From positions 1-18,274 of the forward strand of contig CAMLKR010000032.1 of NCBI GenBank assembly GCA_946480565.1: a DNA stretch of 18,274 bases, written 5' to 3'. The translations under genes were made by a program, and so were the position numbers. This DNA comes from an uncultured Arenimonas sp. GTDB lineage: Bacteria; Pseudomonadota; Gammaproteobacteria; Xanthomonadales; Xanthomonadaceae. Shown one piece after another: positions 8,439 through 15,088 of this stretch. Every line of letters starts with the position of its first letter. Position 1 is the first letter of the stretch. The notes beneath the pieces were generated by a model. The model made no database searches. It was not told the DNA's origin and worked only from the letters and a program-made list of their open reading frames with translations.

Positions 8439-9523
8439 AGCGCCCCCTTGGTGGTCGGCAGTTCGGTGCCCTGGCGGCGGACCGCCTGGCGCAGCGCGCG
8501 CGCCACGGCCTTGAAGCTCGCTTCGACCATGTGGTGGGTGTTCTCGCCGCGCACCTGCAGGTGCAGGTTCAGGCCGGCGGTTTCGCACAGGGAGCGGAAG
8601 AAGTGCGGCACCAGCTCGGTGGCCAGCCCGCCTACCTCGGCGCGGGGGAAGCTGCCCTCGAACACGAAGTAGGGCCGGCCGGAAAAATCCACCGCCGCCG
8701 CGGCCAGGGTCTCGTCCATCGGCAGGGTGATTGCGCCGGTGCCGGTGGAGTCGCCGTAGCGGCCGATGCCGCGCTTGTCGCCCAGCGCCTGCTTCAAGGC
8801 TTGGCCGAGCGCGAGCGCGCTGTCCTCGACGGTGTGGTGCTCGTCGATGTGCAGGTCGCCGGCGCAGCTCAGCTGCAGGGCGAAGCCGCCGTGTTTTCCC
8901 AGCTGCTCGAGCATGTGGTCGAAGAAGCCCAGGCCGGTCGCGACCTCGGGGTCGGCGGCCCGGTCGAGGTCGATGCGGACGCGCACGCGGGTTTCCTTGG
9001 TGATGCGTTCGATGGTTGCGGTTCGCGGCGCGTCGGCCAGCTCGTGCGCGATCGATTCCCAGGTGTCCGGGCCGGGCGCCAGTTTGAAGCCGCGGCAGCC
9101 CAGGTTCGCCGCCAGCTGCAGGTCGGTGTCGCGGTCGCCGACCACGGCCGAGTTCGCCAGGTCGATGCTCCGGTCGCGCAGGTAGGGCATCAGCAGGCCG
9201 GTGCCGGGTTTGCGGGTCGGCTTGCCCTCGTGCTCGAAGCTCTCGTCGATCAGCTGGTCGCGGAAGACGATGCCCTGGGATTCGAGCACCTGCAGCATCA
9301 GGGCGTGCGGCCCCTCGAAGTGTTCGCGCGGGAAACTCGCGGTGCCCAGGCCGTCCTGGTTGGTGACCAGCACGAACTGGAAGCCGGCGTCGCGCAGCTT
9401 CAGCATGGCCGGGATCACGCCGCGCACGAAACGCAGCTTGGCGTAGCTGTCGATCTGGAAATCGGCCGGCTCCTCGATGAGGGTGCCGTCGCGGTCGACG
9501 AACAGGATGCGCTGGCCGCTCAT
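8435..9523 (-). CDS. hisB: Bifunctional histidinol-phosphatase / imidazoleglycerol-phosphate dehydratase
   Basis: Carries out two non-consecutive steps: dehydration of imidazole glycerol phosphate (C-terminal domain) and dephosphorylation of histidinol phosphate (N-terminal domain). The protein has 362 residues. The HAD phosphatase domain (about 1-165) shows D10 and D12 in [19 protein letters not shown], and GDRDTD at 129-134. The dehydratase domain (about 170-362) shows [37 protein letters not shown] and [13 protein letters not shown], the His-rich metal-binding motifs. The zinc-loop cysteines of E. coli HisB-N (CPH...CxC before RKP) are missing: the region reads [17 protein letters not shown]. 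Start ATG 9523 overlaps hisC by 4 bases, and the end overlaps hisH by 4 bases. Confidence 0.97.
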   Translation of the reverse strand: MSGQRILFVDRDGTLIEEPADFQIDSYAKLRFVRGVIPAMLKLRDAGFQFVLVTNQDGLGTASFPREHFEGPHALMLQVLESQGIVFRDQLIDESFEHEGKPTRKPGTGLLMPYLRDRSIDLANSAVVGDRDTDLQLAANLGCRGFKLAPGPDTWESIAHELADAPRTATIERITKETRVRVRIDLDRAADPEVATGLGFFDHMLEQLGKHGGFALQLSCAGDLHIDEHHTVEDSALALGQALKQALGDKRGIGRYGDSTGTGAITLPMDETLAAAAVDFSGRPYFVFEGSFPRAEVGGLATELVPHFFRSLCETAGLNLHLQVRGENTHHMVEASFKAVARALRQAVRRQGTELPTTKGAL

Positions 9524-10602
9524 GCCGCCGCCCTCCCCGCCTGCAGCGCCGCCAGCAGCGCGTCATTTTCGCCCGGGCTGCCGATGCTGACGCGCAGCGC
9601 GTCGCCCAGCTGCGGCGAGGCGCGCATGTCGCGCACCACCACGCCCGCGGCCAGGAGGCGCAAGAACGCCGCTTCCGCATCGGCGAAGCGCACCAGCAGG
9701 TAATTGCCCTGGGAGGGATAGACCCGGACAACGCCGGGGCAGGCCACCAGCTCGTGGCGCAGGCGCTCGCGCTCGGCGCGCACCGTCAGCACCCGGCCGC
9801 GGGTCTGCGCCAGGGCGGCGTCTGAAAGACCGGCCAGGGCCAGCTGCACGCAGGGCGACGGCAGCGGATACGGCGCCTGGCAGTTGCGCAGAACCTCCAC
9901 CAGTTCCGGCGCCGCCAGCAGGCAACCGATGCGGGCCGCCGCCAGCGCGTGCGCCTTGGACAGGGTGCGCAGCACGGCCAGGTTCGGCTGCTCGTCGATC
10001 TTCGCCGCCAGCGAGGGCTGGTCGCTGTACTCACCGTAGGCTTCGTCCACCACCAGCAGGCAGCGCCCGGCCAGCCGCCGCGCCAGCGCCAGCAGGTCGG
10101 CCGCGGGAATCGCCTGGCCGGTCGGGTTGGCGGGCGAACACAGGAAGACCAGCTTCGCACCGGAGGACACGGCGGCATCCGCCACCGCCTGCAGGTCGAG
10201 TTCGAATCCGGCCGGGCCGTCGCGCAGCGGCACCTCGACCAGGGGCGCGCCCTGCAGGCGCGCGCTGACCGCGTACATGCCGAACACCGGCGGCGCGACC
10301 ACCACCGCGTCCTGGCCCGGCCGGCAGAGCGCGCGCACCAGCAGGTCGATGGCCTCGTCGCTGCCGCGGCCGACCAGTACCTGGGCGGCGCGCACGCCGT
10401 ACAGCGCCGCCAGCCGTTCGCGCAGGACCGCGGGCTGCGGGTCCGGGTAGCGGTTGGCGCCCAGGCCGGCGTCGGCGGGGTTGCGCCAGGCGCTTTCGTT
10501 CGCGTTCAACCAGACCGAGCCGGTGACGCCGGCACGGCGCGCCGAACTATAGCCACCGAAGCTGCGCAGGTCCTCGCGCACCAGGTCCAGGAGGCCGCTC
10601 AC
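9520..10602 (-). CDS. hisC: Histidinol-phosphate aminotransferase
   Basis: Class I/II PLP-dependent aminotransferase that converts imidazole acetol phosphate and glutamate to histidinol phosphate. The protein has 360 residues, a normal length. The motifs are LNANES near the N-terminus (32-37), RYPDPQP (51-57), the PLP-contact NPTGQAIP (N159), D186-E-A-Y189, and the Schiff-base lysine K216 in [16 protein letters not shown]. Start GTG 10602 overlaps the hisD stop as GTGA, and the end overlaps the hisB ATG as ATGA. The position between hisD and hisB supports the histidine role over other HisC-like aromatic aminotransferases. Confidence 0.97.
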   Translation of the reverse strand: MSGLLDLVREDLRSFGGYSSARRAGVTGSVWLNANESAWRNPADAGLGANRYPDPQPAVLRERLAALYGVRAAQVLVGRGSDEAIDLLVRALCRPGQDAVVVAPPVFGMYAVSARLQGAPLVEVPLRDGPAGFELDLQAVADAAVSSGAKLVFLCSPANPTGQAIPAADLLALARRLAGRCLLVVDEAYGEYSDQPSLAAKIDEQPNLAVLRTLSKAHALAAARIGCLLAAPELVEVLRNCQAPYPLPSPCVQLALAGLSDAALAQTRGRVLTVRAERERLRHELVACPGVVRVYPSQGNYLLVRFADAEAAFLRLLAAGVVVRDMRASPQLGDALRVSIGSPGENDALLAALQAGRAAA

Positions 10603-11897
10603 GACGCCGGCTCCAGGCGCCGCAGCACCGATTGCGCGTGTGCTTCCAGGCCTTCGGCCCTCGCGATCTCGACCGCGCAGGGACCGATCGCGGCCAGTCC
10701 GGAACGGCTGACCTCCTGCACGCTGATCGAGGTCTGGAAACTCGCGACGCTGACGCCGCTCCAGGCCCGCGCGGCGCCGTTCGTGGGAAGCACGTGGTTG
10801 GTGCCCGAGCAGTAGTCGCCCAGCGATTCCGGCGCGTAGTCGCCCAGGAAGACCGAGCCCGCCGAAGCCACGCGGCCGAGCCAGGCACGCGGCTCGCGCA
10901 GGGCCAGGATCAGGTGTTCGGGCGCGTAGGCGTTGCTGATGTCGAAGGCCTGGTCGAGCGAGTCCACCTGCACCAGGCGCGCGTGTTCGAGCGCGCGCAG
11001 GGCAATGGCCTCGCGCGGCAGCACGGCGAGCTGGCGCGTGACCTCAAGCGCGACCGCCTCGACCAGGGCCGCGGAATCGGTGAGCAGGATCACCTGGGAA
11101 TCCGGGCCGTGTTCGGCCTGGGACAGCAGGTCGGAGGCCACGTGCGCGGGCGGCGCGCCGGCATCGGCGATCACCAGTACTTCCGAGGGGCCGGCCGGCA
11201 TGTCGATCGCCGGGCCGCCGGCCAGCATCGCCGCCAGCTGCTTGGCCGCCGTGACGTAGCGGTTGCCGGGTCCGAACAGCTTGTCGCAGCGCGGGACCGT
11301 CGGCGTGCCGAAGGCCATCGCGGCGATCGCCTGGGCGCCGCCGAGCTTGAACACCTTGCGGATGCCGCACAGCGCGGCGGCGACCAGCACCGCCGGGTCC
11401 GCGCTGCCGTCCGCGCGCGGCGGCGTGCACAGCACCACTTCGGCGCAGCCGGCCAGCTGCGAAGGCACGCCCAGCATCAGGGCCGTGGACGGCAGCGGCG
11501 CGGTGCCGGCGGGCACGTACAGGCCCACGCGCGGGATCGGCCGCAGCAGCCGGCCGCAGACGACGCCCGGCGCGGTTTCGACCTCGAATTCGGCGGCCAT
11601 GCCGGCGCGGTGCCAGGTGAGCAGGCGCCCGCGGGCCTGCACCAGGGCTTCGCGCAGGGCCGGCGACACCTGGGCCTCGGCCGCGGCGAATTCCTCCGGC
11701 GACACCGCGAACGCGCCGACCTCGACGCCGTCGAAACGGCGCGTCAGCGCCCGCAGCGCGGTGTCGCCGTCGGCGCGCACCTGGTCGAACACGCGGCGTA
11801 CCGCCGCCTCGACCTCGGATTGGTCGCCGCCGCCCGGGCGCGCCAGGCAGGCGGCGCGTGCCGCGTCATCCAACTGGTTCCAGACGATGCGCTTCAT
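10599..11897 (-). CDS. hisD: Histidinol dehydrogenase
   Basis: Zinc enzyme that oxidises histidinol to histidine with two NAD+ molecules, the last two steps of the pathway. The protein has 432 residues. Zinc ligands match the E. coli set with a one-residue offset: Q260 and H263 ([10 protein letters not shown]), D361 ([10 protein letters not shown]) and H420 (GLEAHAQS). The catalytic pair E327-H328 is in AYAPEHL. The NAD and substrate region [15 protein letters not shown] is at 206-220. ATG 11897 overlaps the hisG stop as ATGA, and the stop overlaps hisC as GTGA. The frame is open further upstream through hisG, but [10 protein letters not shown] is the natural N-terminus. Confidence 0.98.
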   Translation of the reverse strand: MKRIVWNQLDDAARAACLARPGGGDQSEVEAAVRRVFDQVRADGDTALRALTRRFDGVEVGAFAVSPEEFAAAEAQVSPALREALVQARGRLLTWHRAGMAAEFEVETAPGVVCGRLLRPIPRVGLYVPAGTAPLPSTALMLGVPSQLAGCAEVVLCTPPRADGSADPAVLVAAALCGIRKVFKLGGAQAIAAMAFGTPTVPRCDKLFGPGNRYVTAAKQLAAMLAGGPAIDMPAGPSEVLVIADAGAPPAHVASDLLSQAEHGPDSQVILLTDSAALVEAVALEVTRQLAVLPREAIALRALEHARLVQVDSLDQAFDISNAYAPEHLILALREPRAWLGRVASAGSVFLGDYAPESLGDYCSGTNHVLPTNGAARAWSGVSVASFQTSISVQEVSRSGLAAIGPCAVEIARAEGLEAHAQSVLRRLEPAS

Positions 11898-12793
11898 GCC
11901 AGCATCTGCTCCACCGGAAGCACCAGCAGGCCCGAGGCCCCGGCGCGTTTCATGTCCTCCAGGCGCTGCCAGGTCATCGCGCTGCGGCACAGGGCCTGCA
12001 GCGCGACCTGGTCGTCCTGGCCCTCGATCGCCATCACGGTCGGCGGTTCGGCGTCGGGCAACAGTTTCAGCAGGCCCGGCACCGCCTGGCGCGAGGCCTG
12101 GAACAGCACCAGCTTGCTGGCGCGCACGCTCAGCACCGCATCGAGGCGGCGCAGCAGCATGGCCGCGAGGTCGGCGCGGGCGTCGCCGAAGGGCGTCGAA
12201 GGCGCCACCAGCACGGCCTGGCTTTCGAACACCACCGCGGTTTCCTTCAGCTGGTTGGCCAGCAGCGTCGCGCCGGTCGAAACCAGGTCGCAGATGGCTT
12301 CGGCCTTGCCCAGGCGCGGCGCGATCTCGACCGAGCCCGACAGCACCACCGGCTGCGCCGCCACGCCCTGCCCGCGCAGCCAGCGCGCCAGCAGCTGCGG
12401 GTAGCTGGTCGCGATGCGCAGTCCGGCCAGGCGCTGCGGCCCCGGCCACTCCCATTCGTTCGGCACCGCCACCGACAGACGGCAGCGGCCGAAGCCGAGC
12501 TCCCGGATGGCGCGGAAGGCTTCGCCGCGGCCATCGTCCAGGCGCTCCAGCGCCTGCTCCTCGAGCACGTTCTGGCCGACCACGCCCAGGTCGCAGGTGC
12601 CCTCGGCGATCAGGCCGGGGATGTCGTCGTCGCGGACCAGCAGCAGGTCGATGGGCAGGGATTCGCCATAGCAGAACAGCCGGTCGCGGCTTTCGCGGAA
12701 GCTCAGCCCGGCCCGCGCGAGCAGGTCCCGGGCCGGATCCGAGAGGCGGCCGGATTTCTGGATGGCAATACGCAAGCGGTCGTGCGTCCTCAT
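11894..12793 (-). CDS. hisG: ATP phosphoribosyltransferase, long (HisZ-independent) form
   Basis: First, committed step of histidine synthesis: ATP plus PRPP to phosphoribosyl-ATP. The 299-residue length marks the long form, whose C-terminal ACT-like domain (about 220-299) binds histidine for feedback inhibition and makes HisZ unnecessary. The N-terminus [14 protein letters not shown] and the PRPP loop DLVSTGATL (169-177) are intact. ATG 12793 has GGAG 6 bases upstream. The TrpR-like regulator gene ends 30 bases before it, and the gap contains a run of eight T on the coding strand. No histidine-codon-rich leader peptide was found upstream, so control is more likely through the regulator and allosteric feedback. 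Confidence 0.98.
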   Translation of the reverse strand: MRTHDRLRIAIQKSGRLSDPARDLLARAGLSFRESRDRLFCYGESLPIDLLLVRDDDIPGLIAEGTCDLGVVGQNVLEEQALERLDDGRGEAFRAIRELGFGRCRLSVAVPNEWEWPGPQRLAGLRIATSYPQLLARWLRGQGVAAQPVVLSGSVEIAPRLGKAEAICDLVSTGATLLANQLKETAVVFESQAVLVAPSTPFGDARADLAAMLLRRLDAVLSVRASKLVLFQASRQAVPGLLKLLPDAEPPTVMAIEGQDDQVALQALCRSAMTWQRLEDMKRAGASGLLVLPVEQMLA

Positions 12794-12823
12794 GACGCTC
12801 TCCGGGTCAAAAAAAAGGTGGGG

Positions 12824-13147
12824 TCAGTGCGAAGCGTCGTGGGCGATGACGCCCAGGCGCTCTGCGGCGATGCGGTAGCCACCCGCGCCCAGGTCCAGGC
12901 AGCGGGCGACACGGCCGATGGTGGTGACGCTGACGCCGGTGCGGTCGTGGATCTCGCGGTAGGGCACGTCGGCCACCAGCAGCGGAACGACCCGCCAGCG
13001 GTCCGACAGCGCCTCCAGCTCGGCCGGGGTGCACAGGTCTTCCAGGAAGGCCCGGGCCTCGCCCGGCGAGCGCAGGCTCAGCAGGGCCTGGATCAGGCCT
13101 TCCAGGGCGGGACTGGCGGCGGCGGTGGCGGGGTCGCGTCGTTTCAC
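12824..13147 (-). CDS. TrpR-family (YerC/YecD-type) transcriptional regulator, predicted histidine-operon regulator
   Basis: A 107-residue all-helical DNA-binding protein of the Trp-repressor fold. The core reads FLEDLCTPAELEALSDRW (34-51), the family's signature helix pair. It is followed by the helix-turn-helix VPYREIHDRTGVSVTTIGRV (61-80). The frame is open far upstream against the diguanylate cyclase gene, but similarity starts at MKRRDPAT, so GTG 13147 is chosen. There is no Shine-Dalgarno sequence before it. The gene precedes hisG by 30 bases on the same strand, and a 20-bp palindrome lies directly upstream. The inferred role is an autoregulated repressor of the his operon with histidine as likely effector. 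It is not the enterobacterial tryptophan repressor, since no trp gene is here. The effector is not proven by sequence. Confidence 0.9.
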   Translation of the reverse strand: MKRRDPATAAASPALEGLIQALLSLRSPGEARAFLEDLCTPAELEALSDRWRVVPLLVADVPYREIHDRTGVSVTTIGRVARCLDLGAGGYRIAAERLGVIAHDASH

Positions 13148-13153
13148 CGCGCT

Positions 13154-13182
13154 AATGTAATAGCGCGTTATTACAAATGCAA
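13154..13182 (-). promoter_or_regulatory. Candidate sigma70-type promoter for the regulator-his operon
   Basis: On the minus strand, TTGCAT (13182-13177) and TACATT (13159-13154) are separated by exactly 17 bases. The -10 matches the consensus at 4 of 6 positions and the -35 at 3 of 6. Transcription would begin about 7 bases past the -10, at or next to 13147, which is the first base of the GTG start codon. That fits the missing ribosome site. The prediction rests on weak matches and should be treated as a hypothesis. Confidence 0.45.
13156..13175. promoter_or_regulatory. 20-bp palindromic operator, likely site of the TrpR-like regulator
   Basis: Perfect 7-bp arms TGTAATA and TATTACA flank a centre GCGCGT. 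Only one symmetric pair is mismatched. It is AT-rich in a very GC-rich setting. It fills the spacer and overlaps the -10 of the candidate his promoter, the classic place for a repressor. It is also about 75 bp upstream of the divergent diguanylate cyclase start. Assignment to the adjacent TrpR-like protein is inference from position and from the family's use of palindromes. Confidence 0.75.
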
Positions 13183-13249
13183 GCCTGGCCGTGAACATGG
13201 CCTTCGGCCGTAGCCGCGAATAGAGTTGGCATCCGGGAAGGGGAAGCCG

Positions 13250-15079
13250 TTGTCCATCCATCGCTGTCTGGCCTTGCTGCTGGCGCTCCTGCTGGCCCTG
13301 TCGGTGACCCCGGCCGAGGCCTCGGCAGGACCGGCCGTGCTCGAGCCGGGCCGCGAATCGCTGGCGCTGGCGCCCTACCTGAGCATGAAGGCCGACCCCG
13401 AGGGCCGGGCCGACGCCGCGGCGATGTTCGCGCAGGCCGCCCAGGGCAGGTTCCAGCCCCTGCCGGACGGCGGCACCGCCTTCGGCTTCACCCAGGGCGC
13501 CACCTGGTTCCATGGCCGCCTTTTCAACCAGAACCGCGCCGAGCAGCGCTGGCTGCTGGTGCTGCACTACGCGCTGCTGGACAACGTCGACCTGTACCTG
13601 CGCTATCCGGACGGCCGGGTGGAGCACATGGCCTCGGGCGATGCCCTGCCCTTCAGCGCGCGCAGCATCCGCTACCGCCACCCGAACTTCTGGGTCGACC
13701 TGCCGCAGCGCACCGAGGTGGAGCTGCTGGTGCGGGTGGCCAGCCGCAGCTCGCTGCAGGTGCCGCTGGCGGTGTACACGCCCAAGGCCTTCGCCGAGGT
13801 CGAGCGCGATTCGCAGTTCGGCATCGGCCTGTTCTACGGCATCCTGATCGCGCTGCTCAGCTACAACCTGGTGCTCTGGTTGTCGCTGAAGGACGCCAGC
13901 CACTTCTGGTACATGTGCCACGTGGCCGGCTTCGGCCTGGTGATGTTCTGCCTCAACGGCCTGGCCTTCGAATACCTGTGGCCCAATTCGCCGTGGTGGG
14001 CCAACCAGGCCATCCCGCTGTCCATGGCGGTCTCGCAGATCGCGATGCACCAGTTCTGCCGCGTCTTCCTGGAACTGGACGAACGCCAGCCGCGCGCCGA
14101 CCGGGTGTCGCAGGCCATCATCGTCTTCTTCGTGCTGATGGGCGTCGCCTCGTTCTTCGTCGAATACCGCACCGTGGTGCGGCCGATGACCCTGGCGGTG
14201 TTCCCGGGCGCGCTGTTCATCCTGTACCTGGCGCTGAACGCCATCCGCATGGGCTATGCGCCGGCCCGGGTGTTCCTGGCCGCCTGGGGCTTCCTGCTGC
14301 TGGGCACGGCGCTTTACGCCTCGGTGTCCTTCGGCCTGCTGCCGAAGAACTTCTTCACCGAATACGGCATCCAGATCGGCTCGGCGCTGGAGATGATCCT
14401 GCTGTCCTTCGCCCTCGCCTACCGCTACGCCAGGCTGCGCGGCGAGAACGAGCGGCTGGTGCGCGAGCACAACGAGCAGCTGGAGCGCCACGTCGCCCGC
14501 CGGACCTCCGAACTGAGCACCGCGCTGGAGCAGCTGGCCGAGGCCAACCAGCGCCTGCGCGAATCCAACCGCCGCGACGCCCTGACCGGCCTGTTCAACC
14601 GCAAGCATTTCCGCGAGGTGTTCGAACACCAGCTGCACAACGCCAGCGAGCACCGGCAGTCGCTGGGCGTGATGCTGATCGACCTGGACCACTTCAAGGA
14701 CGTCAACGACACCCACGGCCACCTGGCCGGCGACGAATGCCTGCGCTGGCTGGGCCGCTGCCTGCACGACAACCTGGTCGAACACGGCGCGCTGCTGGCG
14801 CGTTTCGGCGGCGAGGAGTTCGTGGTGGTGCTGCCGGACATCGACGCCGAGCGCCTGATGCAGGTGGCCGAACTGCTGCGAGTGCGCGTCTGCGGCGAAC
14901 CGGTGCGCTACGCCGGCAACAACATTCCGCTGAGCGCCAGCATCGGCGCCTTCCTGCTGCGTCCGGGCATGGGCATCACCGTCGACGAAGCCCTGCACCG
15001 GGCCGACGACGCGCTGTACGCGGCCAAGAACCGCGGCCGCAACTGCGTGCAGGCCGCGGACGACACCACCCGGGCCTGA
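13250..15079 (+). CDS. Membrane diguanylate cyclase: 7TMR-DISM sensor plus GGDEF domain
   Basis: Makes cyclic di-GMP from two GTP in response to an unknown extracytoplasmic signal. The 609 residues comprise a signal peptide (about 5-25), a periplasmic 7TMR-DISMED2-like beta domain (about 35-178), a seven-helix 7TMR-DISM membrane region (about 190-395), a coiled-coil linker (about 396-440), and GGDEF (about 441-605). Catalytic features are intact: RRDALTGLFNRKHF, MLIDLDHFKDVNDTHGH, and GGEEF at 520-524. The inhibitory I-site RxxD is absent (LVEHGALLARF precedes GGEEF). The start is taken as TTG 13250, after a purine-rich AGGGGAAG; TTG 13226 in the same frame would add 8 residues. It is divergent from the regulator-his operon across 102 bp and ends 3 bases from the convergent ammonia-lyase gene. 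Confidence 0.92.
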   Translation: MSIHRCLALLLALLLALSVTPAEASAGPAVLEPGRESLALAPYLSMKADPEGRADAAAMFAQAAQGRFQPLPDGGTAFGFTQGATWFHGRLFNQNRAEQRWLLVLHYALLDNVDLYLRYPDGRVEHMASGDALPFSARSIRYRHPNFWVDLPQRTEVELLVRVASRSSLQVPLAVYTPKAFAEVERDSQFGIGLFYGILIALLSYNLVLWLSLKDASHFWYMCHVAGFGLVMFCLNGLAFEYLWPNSPWWANQAIPLSMAVSQIAMHQFCRVFLELDERQPRADRVSQAIIVFFVLMGVASFFVEYRTVVRPMTLAVFPGALFILYLALNAIRMGYAPARVFLAAWGFLLLGTALYASVSFGLLPKNFFTEYGIQIGSALEMILLSFALAYRYARLRGENERLVREHNEQLERHVARRTSELSTALEQLAEANQRLRESNRRDALTGLFNRKHFREVFEHQLHNASEHRQSLGVMLIDLDHFKDVNDTHGHLAGDECLRWLGRCLHDNLVEHGALLARFGGEEFVVVLPDIDAERLMQVAELLRVRVCGEPVRYAGNNIPLSASIGAFLLRPGMGITVDEALHRADDALYAAKNRGRNCVQAADDTTRA

Positions 15080-15088
15080 GCTTCAGGC
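15074..15088. terminator. Small hairpin made of the two convergent stop codons
   Basis: GCCTGA (15074-15079) and TCAGGC (15083-15088) form a perfect 6-bp stem around a 3-base loop. Both stop codons, the diguanylate cyclase TGA and the lyase TGA on the other strand, lie in the stem. It has no T-run, so a true terminator role is uncertain. It could act as a weak bidirectional 3'-end structure. Confidence 0.3.

Noticed and set aside
10632..12404. A 590-codon plus-strand frame opposite hisD and hisG
   Set aside because: It spans two well-supported his genes on the other strand and has the Arg/Gln/His-rich composition of a mirror frame.
12794..12870. A possible attenuator or his leader before hisG
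   Set aside because: There is no run of His codons and no competing strong stems next to the T-tract. The nearest 5-bp stems are 16 or more bases away from it.
13148..14998. A long open minus-strand frame continuing upstream of the TrpR-like gene, opposite the diguanylate cyclase
   Set aside because: It lies antisense to a clear GGDEF protein, its composition is low-complexity Gln/Val/Gly/Arg, and TrpR similarity begins only at MKRRD. It is a mirror frame typical of very GC-rich genes.
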